27,527 bases of DNA, taken from positions 1 through 27,527 of the forward strand of contig NZ_CALHIQ010000011.1 in assembly GCF_938030725.1 (NCBI RefSeq), read 5' to 3'. A model generated the notes under the pieces. It searched no databases and was not told where the DNA came from. It worked only from the letters and a program-made list of their open reading frames with translations. This document shows, piece by piece, positions 5,781-14,643 of this stretch; the first letter of the stretch is position 1, and each line of letters starts with the position of its first letter. The translations under genes and the position numbers were made by a program. Source of the DNA: an uncultured Fretibacterium sp. (GTDB lineage Bacteria > Synergistota > Synergistia > Synergistales > Aminobacteriaceae).

Positions 5781-8046
5781 TTATAGCGTGCTGGTCAAGA
5801 CCTCTTCCAGCGAGGTGAACCCAGCCAGCGCGGCGTTGATGCCGGACTGGCGCAGCGTCTTCATGCCCTTCTCGATGGCCGCATTGCGGAGGTCCAGGTT
5901 ACTGGCCCCCTCCAGGACCATGCGGCGAAGGTCGTCGTCCAGCACCATGATCTCGTAGATGCCGCGCCGCCCCTTGTAGCCGTTGCGGCACTCGTTGCAC
6001 CCTCTGGCCCTGAAGGCATGGGTCCCCACCGGGACGTGCAGCTCCTCACACGTCTTGGGCGCCAGCTCATACTCCTCGCGGCACAGAGGACACAGTCGGC
6101 GCACCAGGCGCTGGGCGATGACCCCCGACAGCGACGCGGAAACCAAGAACGACGCCACCCCCATGTCCACCATACGGGTAGCGGCGCTGGGGGCGTCGTT
6201 AGTGTGCAGCGTCGAGAGCACGAAGTGGCCCGTCAGGGCTGCACGAATGGCGATCTGCGCCGTCTTCTGGTCGCGAATCTCGCCCACCATAACCTTGTCG
6301 GGGTCCTGGCGCAGGATGGACCGAAGAGCGGACTCGAAGGTCAGCCCCGCCTTCTCGTTCACGAAGACCTGGTTGATCCCCGCGACGGAGAACTCCACGG
6401 GGTCCTCCACCGTGATGATGTTCACGTCCGGCTGGTTGATCTTCTGGAGCATGGAGTAGAGCGTCGTGGACTTTCCGCTCCCCGTGGGCCCCGTCACCAA
6501 CATGATGCCCCAGGGCATCTCGCAGAACATCTTGATCTTCTCCATGTCGTCCGGCTCCAGGCCCAGGCGGTCCAGCCCCACGTTGGCACTCTCCTGATCC
6601 AGGATACGAAGGACGGCCTTCTCCCCGTTCATCGTCGGCAGGATGCTGGCGCGGAGGTCGATGCGCCGCCCATCGACGCGGATGAGGATGCGCCCATCCT
6701 GAGGCTTGCGCCTCTCCGCGATGTCCATGCCGCTCATGATCTTGATGCGGGAGGTCACGGAGGGATGCAGGGACACGGGGTACTCGAAGGCGGTGTAGAG
6801 CTGTCCGTCGACGCGGAACCGGACGCGGGCGCTCTTCTCGTAGGCCTCCACGTGGATGTCCGACGCCCCCTCGCGCACCGCCTGCTGAAGCAGGTTGCCG
6901 ACCAGCTGGATGACGGGGGCGTCCTCCACGCTCGCCGCCACGTCCAGCTCCTTGTTGCCCTCGGTTTCCGGGTCGATCTCGACGATCGCCTCCTCCAGGT
7001 TGTTCTGGAGGTTGTAGAGACGGTCCAGGTTCTTGGCGATCTCCTCGTGGGTGGAGATGCCGATCTTGAGGTTGCGACCCGTCAGCATGCGGATCTCGTC
7101 CTGGGCCAGGAGGTCCAGGGGGTTCGACATGGTAACGAGGAGGAGCCCGTCGTCCACGATGGTCAGGGGGATCAGGCTCAGGCGCTCCGCCACGGCGCGG
7201 CACCATCTTGATGGCCTCCGGCATCGGGCGGTACCGCGTCAGCGAGAAGAGCGGCAGGCGCAGCTGGGTGGACAGGGCCTCTGCCAGGCGCGTGTCCGAG
7301 ATGATCCCCTCGGAGATGAAGATCTCGCCCAGCCTCTTCCCTGAGGTTTTCTGCAACTGCAGCGCCTGGGCCAGTTGCTCCTTCGTGATGGCCCCGGCCT
7401 GAATCAGGACGTCCCCCAACTTGGGCTGCTTCGTCTGGAGCGCCGCCGCGCTCGGTACGATCGCGGAGCCCGCGTCCTGCCGGACCTCAGGGCCCCTCTG
7501 GGGCATGCCCTGCCGCCCCGGAACCGGCCGAGATGGGGTCTGCACACCGTTCTGTGACGTTGCCGCCACCTGGCTCCGCTGCATCCCCGGCACCGGCCTG
7601 ACGCCTGGCGCCCTGCCCGCCATCATGGCCTCGCGAATCTCCTGTGCCGGTGCCAGGGCAAAGCGCAGGGGGATAGGCAGCTTCGCCCTCAGCATGTCCT
7701 GGGTGGCGACGTCCAGGGGGTCCGAGATCGCGATCAGGAGGACGGAACCATGCTCCTGAAACTCCAGGGGGAAGACGTTGAACTTCTCCATCAGCTCCCG
7801 CGGGCACTCGTTCTGGGCCGCGATGTTCGCCATGTAGTCCGACACTTTCACCACAGGCAGCATGAACTGAAGGCCCAGCGCCTCCGTCAGCTGCCGGTCC
7901 GTCAGGAGCCCCAGTTCGACGAGGATCGCGCCGATGCGCTTCTGAGGATTCTTAGCCTGCGCGTCCAGGGCACGCTGCAGGTCCTCCGGCGACACCCTGC
8001 GCGACCGCAGCAGTATCTCACCAATTTTCTTCCGAGTTGCCCCCAT
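5781..8046 (-). pseudogene. pilB: PilB/GspE-type pilus extension ATPase, frameshifted
   Basis: Two overlapping frames together encode one PilB. The first frame (from ATG 8046, RBS AAAGGAG) gives two MshEN/T2SSE_N domains, about residues 1-145 and 215-285, separated by a Pro/Gln-rich linker, and reaches AIKMVPR near base 7195. The homology then continues in another frame from VAERLSLIPL (GTG at 7193) through the Walker A GPTGSGKSTT, Asp box, Walker B and His box and a tetracysteine pair (CPLC, CNEC) to the stop at 5781. The paralogue at 9715-10671 reads LLVPRSVAARLNLLPL at the same place, so two bases appear lost (or one gained) at 7194-7200 in a GC run. PilB powers pilus extension; MshEN domains bind c-di-GMP in studied members. 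It may be a sequencing error or a true mutation. An in-frame Met 21 bases before 8046 lacks a good RBS. Confidence 0.85.
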
Positions 8047-8155
8047 TGCGACGCTCCTTTGTATCACCGTTCAAGCACGCCCGACCGGCCCCTCCGTCAG
8101 AGGCCGCCACGCGAAATGTTTCAGCGTCCAACGTCATCCGCACATGCTGGAAGAC

Positions 8156-8179
8156 GGTAAAAACACCCGCTGTTTTACC
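8156..8179 (-). other. hairpin in the pilB leader
   Basis: A perfect 7-bp inverted repeat GGTAAAA / TTTTACC with a 10-base loop lies just downstream of the putative pilB -10 element, in an untranslated leader of roughly 135 bases. It might be an operator or mRNA structure; nothing else in the leader resembles a known riboswitch. Confidence 0.4.
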
Positions 8180-8185
8180 TCCCTT

Positions 8186-8191
8186 ATTCTA
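8186..8191 (-). promoter_or_regulatory. extended -10 promoter of the pilB-pilT-pilC operon
   Basis: Minus strand TGATAGAAT gives an extended -10 element (TAGAAT at 8186-8191). There is no convincing -35 box. An imperfect palindrome CACGAATCGACGTG (8193-8206) sits immediately upstream and could be an activator or repressor site. Confidence 0.4.
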
Positions 8192-8315
8192 TCACGAATC
8201 GACGTGCATTCCGCACAATTTACCTGCATCACCCCGTCAGGGTTATCGGCGCTCCGGACGGCACAAAACAGGGACCGCTCGCGTCCCTCGGGATGAAAAA
8301 AGGCGCGCCGTGAGG

Positions 8316-8321
8316 TATACT
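8316..8321 (+). promoter_or_regulatory. possible hisS promoter (-10 TATACT)
   Basis: TATACT at 8316-8321 is 70 bases before the hisS start. The -35 region (ATGAAA, 17 bases upstream) is weak. A short hairpin GGGAC/GTCCC at 8271-8287 precedes it. No T-box motif was recognised in the leader. Confidence 0.35.
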
Positions 8322-8391
8322 CTCAAGGACGCTGCGCGTCGCAAGCGAAAGGCGCGCGGACGAGATCGCTGCCGAATGGGAGATGAACGCT

Positions 8392-9651
8392 ATGGAGATC
8401 AAAGCGCCGCGGGGAGTACGGGATATCCTGCCCGATGAATCGTGGAAGTGGGCTTACGTCGTGAACACGGCGGCCGGAACGATGGCCGATTTTGGGTTCT
8501 CCGAGGTGCATCTGCCCCTTTTCGAACAGACGGAGCTCTTCGCCCGTGGCGTCGGGGACACCACGGACATCGTGGAGAAGGAGATGTACACCTTCACCGA
8601 CCGCGGCGGCAGGAGCCTCACCCTGCGCCCTGAGGGCACGGCCAGCATGGTGAGGGCTGCGGTGGAGAACGGGCTGTGCGCCCAGGGCGTCGCGGCGAAG
8701 CTGTGGTGCTGGGGCCCCATGTTCCGGTACGAACGACCCCAGAAGGGGCGTTACCGCCAGTTCTATCAGATCGACGCCGAGTACCTGGGGGCGGCCGGCC
8801 CGATGGCCGACGTGGAGACCATCGACCTCGCCGCGGAGATATTCCGCCGCCTGGGCATGAGGAACCTGGAGGTCGTCATCAACTCCGTGGGGTGCCCCAG
8901 GTGCCGCCCCGTCTACCGGGAGGCCCTGCTCCGGCACTTCCAGGCCCGACGGGGCGAGCTGTGCGAAACGTGCCTTGAGCGCATGGACCGGAACCCTCTG
9001 CGCATCCTGGACTGCAAGGAGCCGGGGTGCGGCGCCGTGGCCGACGAGGCCCCCGCCGTCTACGAGTCGCTGTGCGACGAGTGCCGCAGCCACTTCGAGG
9101 AGGTCCGTGCGGGGCTCGAGCGCCTGAACTTCCGCTACCGCCTGGACAAGCGGCTGGTGCGGGGCCTGGACTACTACACGAAGACGGCCTACGAGATTCT
9201 CTCGGGAGACCTGGGGGCTCAGAACGCCGTGTGCGGCGGCGGGCGCTACGACAACCTCTCCGAGGCCATCGGCGGCCCCCGTCTGCCCAGCGTCGGCTTC
9301 GCCTGCGGCCTCGACCGCATCGTCCTGGTGATGGAGCAGCAGGGCTGCACCTTCGGGCGCAGGCCTCAGGCCAGGGCCTACGTGGCGGCGCTGGACGAGG
9401 CTTCGCGGGGGGCGGCCCAGGTCCTGGCCCACGAGCTGCGGCGCGCGGGCGTCGCCGCGGAGCAGGACACGGCGAACCGAAGCTTCAAGGCGCAGATGAA
9501 GAACGCCGGCGCCTCCGGCGCGCGCTGGGCCTGCATCCTGGGGCCGGAGGAGCTGGCGCGAGGGTGTGCGGCGGTCAGGGACCTGGAGGAGGGCAGCCAG
9601 ACGGAGGTACCCCTGGCTCAGGTGCCCGATTACATCCGGGACCACGAATAA
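8392..9651 (+). CDS. hisS: histidyl-tRNA synthetase
   Basis: The 419-residue product is a class II HisRS: it charges tRNA-His with histidine in the cytoplasm. Motif 1 lies near the N-terminus (KAPRGVRDILPDE opening), motif 2 is FRYERPQKGRYRQFYQIDAE, the histidine-specific signatures are RGLDYYTKTAYEI and CGGGRYDNL, and motif 3 is GFACGLDRI. The C-terminal anticodon-binding domain starts around residue 325. A cysteine-rich segment (CETCLERM, CKEPGCG, CDEC) in the insertion domain is seen in many bacterial HisRS. I prefer ATG 8392 because GGGAG is nine bases upstream; the in-frame ATG at 8383 directly abuts that site. It is monocistronic, between divergent pilB and a convergent MshEN gene. Confidence 0.96.
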   Translation: MEIKAPRGVRDILPDESWKWAYVVNTAAGTMADFGFSEVHLPLFEQTELFARGVGDTTDIVEKEMYTFTDRGGRSLTLRPEGTASMVRAAVENGLCAQGVAAKLWCWGPMFRYERPQKGRYRQFYQIDAEYLGAAGPMADVETIDLAAEIFRRLGMRNLEVVINSVGCPRCRPVYREALLRHFQARRGELCETCLERMDRNPLRILDCKEPGCGAVADEAPAVYESLCDECRSHFEEVRAGLERLNFRYRLDKRLVRGLDYYTKTAYEILSGDLGAQNAVCGGGRYDNLSEAIGGPRLPSVGFACGLDRIVLVMEQQGCTFGRRPQARAYVAALDEASRGAAQVLAHELRRAGVAAEQDTANRSFKAQMKNAGASGARWACILGPEELARGCAAVRDLEEGSQTEVPLAQVPDYIRDHE

Positions 9652-9670
9652 AATGAAATAAGCCTCCCGA

Positions 9671-9706
9671 ATGCGAAGGGGGACGCCTAGGCGTCCCCCT
9701 TCGCAT
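9671..9706. terminator. bidirectional hairpin between convergent hisS and MshEN genes
   Basis: Perfect 17-bp arms (9671-9687 and 9690-9706) surround a two-base centre. The hairpin lies 20 bases past hisS and 9 bases past the opposing gene. There is no T run on either side, so it may act as a barrier to convergent transcription rather than a canonical terminator. Confidence 0.6.
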
Positions 9707-9714
9707 ATCCTGCC

Positions 9715-10671
9715 CTACCGCGTGCGGCTGTAGAAGCGGGGCAGATTCTGACGGATCGAATCCAGGGTGGCGACCCCGATCCGGATCCCGCAGTTCGCCG
9801 TCAGCTGCACCTCGTCCTGGGCCAGGAGGTCCAGCGGGTCAGCCATGGCAACCAACAATCGTCCGTCCTCCTCGATCCTCAGGGGCAGCAGGTTCAGCCG
9901 TGCGGCGACGCTCCGGGGGACCAGCAGGATCGCCGCGGGCTCCGGCTCCTCCGCCCCCAGGACGAGCAGGGGCAGTTTGAGCTGCTCCGACAGCGCCTCC
10001 GCCAGGCGGCTGCTCGTGATGAGGCCCTCGGAGAGCAGGATCTCACCCAGCTTCTTGCTCGACCTCGCCTGGATCGTGAGCGCCATGGTCAGCTGCTGCT
10101 GGGTGATGGCCCCGGCCCGCAGCAACACATTTCCCAGCATGGGATGCCTGGCCTTCAGGGTGTCGATGCTCACGAGGACCGCGGAACTGGGGGAGGCGGG
10201 CTCGGGTTCGGGTTCAAGGGGAGGCTGATCGGGTACGGCCTCCGTCCTCAGCGCCTCCTGGATCTCCTCTTCCGGGGCAAGGGCAAAGCGGATGGGGAAA
10301 GATATCTTCGCCCGCAGGATGTTCTGGGTCACGACGTCCATGGGGTCCGAGATCGCCACCAAGAGGACGGAGTCGTGCTCCTGAAACTCCAGGGGAAAGG
10401 CCTTCAAGCTCTCCATGAGCTCCCGAGGGACCGCGTGCCGGGCGGCGACGTTGTCCGCATAGTTCGCCACCTTCACCACCGGCAGCATGAACTGACGCCC
10501 CAGGGCGCTGGTCAGCGCCTGCCCCGTGGTCCCGCCCATCTCGATGAGGATCGTGCCGAGGCGCTTCCCCGGGCTCTTGGTCTGCTCCTCCAGGGCGAGC
10601 TTCAACTCCTCCGGCGACACCAGCCTCATCTGCAACAAAATTTCGCCGAGCTTCCTTCGTTTAGCCTCCAT
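9715..10671 (-). CDS. stand-alone MshEN (GspE/PilB N-terminal domain) protein
   Basis: The 318-residue product aligns with the N-terminal half of the PilB in this window but stops before the ATPase domain, at IRQNLPRFYS, which corresponds to IAKNLDRLYN in PilB. It has two MshEN domains: residues 1-145 (KLGEILLQ, KRLGTILIEMG, RQFMLPVVKV, FPLEFQEH) and about 175-310 (MLGNVLLRAG, KKLGEILLSEG, LSEQLKLP). MshEN domains bind cyclic di-GMP in characterised ATPases; binding here is inferred. The start ATG has GGGGGA nine bases upstream. It follows the M17 aminopeptidase by 24 bases and is probably in its operon. It has no Walker motifs, so it is a possible c-di-GMP sensor or competitor for the pilus motor rather than an ATPase. 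Confidence 0.85.
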   Translation of the reverse strand: MEAKRRKLGEILLQMRLVSPEELKLALEEQTKSPGKRLGTILIEMGGTTGQALTSALGRQFMLPVVKVANYADNVAARHAVPRELMESLKAFPLEFQEHDSVLLVAISDPMDVVTQNILRAKISFPIRFALAPEEEIQEALRTEAVPDQPPLEPEPEPASPSSAVLVSIDTLKARHPMLGNVLLRAGAITQQQLTMALTIQARSSKKLGEILLSEGLITSSRLAEALSEQLKLPLLVLGAEEPEPAAILLVPRSVAARLNLLPLRIEEDGRLLVAMADPLDLLAQDEVQLTANCGIRIGVATLDSIRQNLPRFYSRTR

Positions 10672-10694
10672 CGTTCAGAATCCCCCACGTTTCC

Positions 10695-12080
10695 CTATCG
10701 GGCCTCCGCCGCGGCGACATCGCGCAGGTACTCGACGACCGTCGTCAGGGAATAGGCCGAAGTGCCCCTCGCGTAGACGCCGAACTCCCGGTCGTACCAC
10801 CCCGTCGCGCCGATGTCGATGTGCGCCCAGGGCACCCCCGGCTTCACGAACTCTCGAAGGAACATGCCGCCCGCGATGGGTCCGCCTCCGTCGGGGGAGT
10901 ACTGGCGAAGGTCGGCAAAGGTCCCCCTCAGCCCCTCGCGCAGGCGCTCGTCATCCATCGTGAAGCGGTGGAAGCGCTCCCCCGCCCGGCCCGCCGCCCG
11001 CAGCAGCGCCGCGGACAGGCCGTCGTCATCGCACACCAGGGCCGCCGTATACTTCCCCAGGGCGTCCTTGACCGAGCCGGTCAGCGTCGCGACATCGATC
11101 AGGGCGTCCGGCTCGAGGCGCGAGGCGAACGTCAGGACGTCCGCCAGCACGAGGCGCCCCTCGCAATCGGTGTCCTGAACCTCCACCGTCTTTCCGCTCA
11201 TGGTCCGGACGATGTCGCCGGGCCGATAGGCCGCCCCGTCCGGCATGTTCTCCACCAGGGCCGCTATGCCATGAACCTCAATGGGCAGCCTAAGCTCTGC
11301 GGCGGCCCGCAGGACACCCATCATGACGCAGGCACCGCTCTTGTCATACTTCATGGACTGCATCTCATCCGAACCCTTGATGCAGAGGCCTCCGCTGTCG
11401 AAGGTCACCCCCTTGCCCACGACGGCGACGCGCCGGACGGGAAGCCCCCCCGGCCGATACACCATGTGGACGAGCCGCGGCGGGTTGGCCGACCCCCGAC
11501 CGACGGCCATCAGGCCGTTCATCCCGAAGCCCGCTATCTCCCACTCGTCGTAGAACTCGCAGGACAGCGTGACGCGCCCTGCAAGGCGGCGGGCCACGCT
11601 CACGAAGGCCTCCGGGGTCAGGACGTTGGCCGGCTCGTTGGCCAGGCTGCGGGCGAAGCTCAGGGCTTCGCCCACGATGCGCCCCCGCTCCAGCCCATCC
11701 TCGTCCCCTCCGATCAGCGCAAAGGAGGCCAGTTTCGCCCGCACCGCGCCCTGCGTCCTATACTTGATGAAGGCGCAGGCACCAGCGAGGGCGCCCTCCG
11801 CAGCGGCCTCGCTGGCCTGGGGGGACAGGGCGTCCGCGCCCTCCACTTCAAGCGCCAGGCAGGACAGGTCCGAGTCCAGCGCGAACCGGACGAACTCCGC
11901 CGTCAGGGTGCGCAGGGCCGCGTCGTCAAAGGCTTCCCCGGGGCCACCGTGTACCGTGTAGCGAAGGTGTCCTCCATCGGCCCCCGCCGCAACGATCTTT
12001 CCCCTCCGGTCCACCGCGCCGAACGCGATGCGCCCAACGGCCTGCACCTCGTCCGTCATCCTGTTCAGGAGCTTCGTCAT
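10695..12080 (-). CDS. pepA: M17 leucyl aminopeptidase
   Basis: The C-terminal half carries the dinuclear metal site of M17 peptidases: VVGKGVTFDSGG (Lys and Asp ligands), MKYDKSGACVMMG, and DTDCEGRLVLAD, a variant of the usual NTDAEGR that keeps the Asp and Glu ligands and the Arg. LTGSV and GGPIAGGMFLREFV complete the domain. The N-terminal domain (about residues 1-150) is divergent, as usual. The enzyme releases N-terminal residues from peptides in the cytosol. I start at ATG 12080 (MTKLLN), preceded by GAGGAGGGCG; an upstream in-frame ATG at 12152 has no ribosome binding site and follows A/T-rich leader sequence. The protein is about 461 residues. It is cotranscribed with the downstream MshEN gene. 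Confidence 0.9.
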   Translation of the reverse strand: MTKLLNRMTDEVQAVGRIAFGAVDRRGKIVAAGADGGHLRYTVHGGPGEAFDDAALRTLTAEFVRFALDSDLSCLALEVEGADALSPQASEAAAEGALAGACAFIKYRTQGAVRAKLASFALIGGDEDGLERGRIVGEALSFARSLANEPANVLTPEAFVSVARRLAGRVTLSCEFYDEWEIAGFGMNGLMAVGRGSANPPRLVHMVYRPGGLPVRRVAVVGKGVTFDSGGLCIKGSDEMQSMKYDKSGACVMMGVLRAAAELRLPIEVHGIAALVENMPDGAAYRPGDIVRTMSGKTVEVQDTDCEGRLVLADVLTFASRLEPDALIDVATLTGSVKDALGKYTAALVCDDDGLSAALLRAAGRAGERFHRFTMDDERLREGLRGTFADLRQYSPDGGGPIAGGMFLREFVKPGVPWAHIDIGATGWYDREFGVYARGTSAYSLTTVVEYLRDVAAAEAR

Positions 12081-12219
12081 CCTTGAAACGCCCTCCTCGC
12101 CGATCCGCTTCTTCGCCAGGGCCTGCCCCGCGCCGCATCGACCGGTCGCCATCTAAAAATATCCCGTAAAAATATCGGCTTGCTATGCTGTGTTATTCGA
12201 CGTATCCTTCGCCTTTTAT

Positions 12220-12247
12220 ATCGTATAGTAATCAGTTGAGTTGTCAA
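12220..12247 (-). promoter_or_regulatory. promoter of pepA and the MshEN gene
   Basis: On the minus strand consensus TTGACA (12242-12247) and TACGAT (12220-12225) are 16 bases apart. The transcript would have a leader of about 135 bases before the chosen pepA start. Confidence 0.6.
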
Positions 12248-12268
12248 GATACTTAAGGTGCTCATCCC

Positions 12269-12327
12269 TTGGACAGAGAGGCTCAGGACCTAGACTATAA
12301 GAGTCTGAGAGCCTGCAACCCACAGGC
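12269..12327 (+). promoter_or_regulatory. possible promoter and paired hairpins upstream of the S9 peptidase gene
   Basis: TTGGAC (12269-12274), a 16-base spacer and TAGACT (12291-12296) make a weak promoter match. Two short perfect hairpins overlap or follow it: AGACT/AGTCT (12292-12306) and GCCTG/CAGGC (12311-12327). The rest of the 429-base gap between pepA and the peptidase gene holds no gene that I can support. Confidence 0.35.
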
Positions 12328-12508
12328 CATATAGCGCGAGGTGTCGAACAAGAGGCCTGGAGGCGGAACCGTCTTTTTTCCGCATAACAGCGCATGGCGC
12401 GAAGGGCGTTTTGCGCTTAAATTGTACGTCGTAGCGGCAACGCCATCCCACAGCGCGCCCGTCGCGCCTCTTCGCCTTTATCTTACACCCTGGGAGGTTT
12501 TCATCACC

Positions 12509-14419
12509 ATGAACGTGAAGTACCTTGGCGACCTTCTGACCCTTGGGGCGGCCTTGGGCCTCCTCCTGCCGTTCGCCGGAGCGGCGGAGGCCGGGGCAAA
12601 ATCGGCCCCGCTCCTGCCCATGGAGGACTTCTTCCGCAACCCGGAGTCCGCAGCCTACGCCATCTCGCCCGACGGGCGGCGCCTGGCCTACGCGAAGCCC
12701 TGGAAGAGCCGCATGAACGTCTTCGTCCGCGACCTCGACAGCGAGGAGGAAAGGCGCGTCACCTCCGCCGAGGAGCGGGACGTGGGAGGGTTCTTCTGGA
12801 AGGGGAACGACCGCATCGTCTACGTGCAGGACCGGGGCGGCGACGAAAACTTCCACGTGTACATCACGAACGTCGAAGGGACCGCCTCCCGCGACCTCAC
12901 GCCGTTCGAGAAGGTCCGCGCCGGGGTGCTGGACGACCTGGAGGACGACCCGCGCCACATGCTCATCAGCATGAACCAGCGGGACCCGGAGGTCTTCGAC
13001 GTCTACCGCTGCGACCTGGACAGCGGCGAGCTCACGAAGCTGGCGGAGAACCCGGGCAGCGTGGTGGGCTGGATGACGGACCACGAGGGACGCCTCCGCG
13101 TCGCCGTCGAGACGGACGGCGTCAACACGAACCTGCTCTACCGGACCTCGGAGGACCAGGAGTTCCGCAAGCTCCTCACCACGAGCTTCAAGGACAGCTT
13201 CGACCCCATCCTGTTCAGCTACGACAACCGGCTGCTCTACGTCGCCTCGAACCTCAGCCGTGACAAGGAGGCCATCTACACGTTCGACCCCGAGGCCAAC
13301 AAGCTCCTGGACCTGGTCTACGAGAACGACGAGGTGGACGTGGGGGGGCTGATGCACTCCAAGAAGCGCAAGATCGTCACGGGCGTCCACTACACGACGG
13401 ACAAGACCCAGTACCACTACTTTGACGAGGAGAGCCGGAAGCTCCGAGAGGCGCTGGAGGCCTTCTTCCCAGGCCACGAGGTGTCCGTCACGGACATGGA
13501 CGACGAGGAACAGCGCTGCATCGTGCGCGTCTGGGGGGATCGCACGCGGGGCGCCTACTACTTCTACGACCGCACCAGCAACGCCCTCAAGAAGCTGGCG
13601 GACGTTTCCCCCTGGCTGCGCGAGGACGACATGTCCCCCATGACGCCCATCACCTACCGCTCCCGGGACGGGCTGACCATCCACGGCTACCTGACGATCC
13701 CCACGGGGGCCGCCTCCCGCGACCTGCCCCTCGTGGTCATCCCCCACGGAGGGCCCAGCGCGCGGGAGTACTGGGGCTTTGACGCCGAGGCGCAGTTCCT
13801 GGCCAACCGCGGGGCGGCCGTGCTTCAGGTGAACTTCCGGGGCTCCACGGGCTACGGCAAGAAGTTCTGGACCGCCGGCTTCAAGCAGTGGGGACGCGCC
13901 ATGCAGGACGACGTGACGGACGGGGTGAAGTGGGCCGTGGACCAGGGCATCGCGGACCCGAAGCGCCTGGCCATCTACGGGGGAAGCTACGGCGGCTACG
14001 CCGCCCTGGCGGGCGCAACCTTCACACCGGACCTCTACGCCTGCGCAGTGAGCTACGTCGGCCCATCCAACCTCTTCACCCTCCTGGAGAGCATCCCCCC
14101 CTACTGGGAGCCCCTGCGCGCGATGGAGTACGAGGAGATCGGCGACCCCTCGAAGGACAAGGAGCTCCTCGAGGCGATCTCCCCCTTCTTCCACGCGGAT
14201 CGCATCCAGATCCCGCTCATGGTCGCCCAGGGGGCCAACGATCCCAGGGTCAACAAGGCGGAGTCCGACCAGATCGTCGAGGCCGTCCGCAAAAACGGCC
14301 GGGAGGTCCTCTACATGGTGAAGGAGAACGAGGGGCACGGCTTCCACAACGAGGAGAACCGCTTCGACTTCTACCGGGCGCTGGAGGACTTCTTCCGAAA
14401 GCACCTGGGCCTGCGCTGA
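12509..14419 (+). CDS. exported S9 family prolyl oligopeptidase-type serine peptidase
   Basis: The 636-residue protein starts with a signal peptide (about residues 1-28: LLTLGAALGLLLPFAGAAEA). A beta-propeller domain (about 35-370) follows, with repeated YAISPDGRRLAY and YVASNLS-type strands, then an alpha/beta hydrolase domain. The nucleophile is Ser493 in YGGSYGGY, the acid is in GANDPRV and the histidine in EGHGFH. It is therefore an acylaminoacyl-peptidase/dipeptidyl-peptidase-like enzyme, probably periplasmic, trimming peptides. I chose ATG 12509 because it begins the signal peptide and has GGGAGG 11 bases upstream; earlier in-frame codons give a non-signal extension. It is divergent from the M17 aminopeptidase. 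Intact, with the usual length of the family. Confidence 0.92.
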   Translation: MNVKYLGDLLTLGAALGLLLPFAGAAEAGAKSAPLLPMEDFFRNPESAAYAISPDGRRLAYAKPWKSRMNVFVRDLDSEEERRVTSAEERDVGGFFWKGNDRIVYVQDRGGDENFHVYITNVEGTASRDLTPFEKVRAGVLDDLEDDPRHMLISMNQRDPEVFDVYRCDLDSGELTKLAENPGSVVGWMTDHEGRLRVAVETDGVNTNLLYRTSEDQEFRKLLTTSFKDSFDPILFSYDNRLLYVASNLSRDKEAIYTFDPEANKLLDLVYENDEVDVGGLMHSKKRKIVTGVHYTTDKTQYHYFDEESRKLREALEAFFPGHEVSVTDMDDEEQRCIVRVWGDRTRGAYYFYDRTSNALKKLADVSPWLREDDMSPMTPITYRSRDGLTIHGYLTIPTGAASRDLPLVVIPHGGPSAREYWGFDAEAQFLANRGAAVLQVNFRGSTGYGKKFWTAGFKQWGRAMQDDVTDGVKWAVDQGIADPKRLAIYGGSYGGYAALAGATFTPDLYACAVSYVGPSNLFTLLESIPPYWEPLRAMEYEEIGDPSKDKELLEAISPFFHADRIQIPLMVAQGANDPRVNKAESDQIVEAVRKNGREVLYMVKENEGHGFHNEENRFDFYRALEDFFRKHLGLR

Positions 14420-14528
14420 CCCCGGGGCGGGCGGTGGGCCTTTTTGCCGATCCTGCGCAGCGCAGGCGGCCGGACAGGCGATCTTGACGATAGTCGAGCG
14501 GGCTCATCCGCACGATAATGAAGCATAG

Positions 14529-14585
14529 CCCGCGCGCGGCGCGCGGGTCAGGACCTCGATGGAGGGCACGAGCCCTCCATCGAGG
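14529..14585. other. two adjacent perfect hairpins in the 14420-14643 gap
   Basis: CCCGCGCG/CGCGCGGG (14529-14547, three-base loop) is followed by a 13-bp perfect stem (14554-14566 with 14573-14585, six-base loop). A third small hairpin CCTGCGC-A-GCGCAGG lies at about 14454-14468, and palindromes CCGCCGGCGG and TCGCCGGCGA follow near 14590 and 14615. There is no T tract. They could form a structured leader of the MsrA-like gene or a terminator cluster of the S9 gene. Confidence 0.5.
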
Positions 14586-14643
14586 CGTTCCGCCGGCGGA
14601 GGGAAGGCCCCTTGTCGCCGGCGATGTCGGGGAGTGAAGGTCG

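Noticed and set aside
6199..7190. Continuation of the first pilB frame past the frameshift to give a 622-residue protein
   Set aside because: After the MVPR point the translation becomes Pro/Gly/Arg/His-rich and loses all homology, while the ATPase motifs are in the other frame. The open frame is a product of high GC.
8046..8180. c-di-GMP riboswitch in the pilB leader
   Set aside because: The leader lacks the conserved core motifs of class I and II c-di-GMP aptamers as far as I can read; only a simple hairpin is seen.
12290..14404. Long minus-strand open frame (about 700 codons) opposite the S9 peptidase
   Set aside because: It mirrors a high-GC plus-strand gene with clear catalytic motifs, signal peptide and RBS. 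The antisense product has no recognisable domain and is biased to Val/Leu/Gly, as expected from shadow translation.
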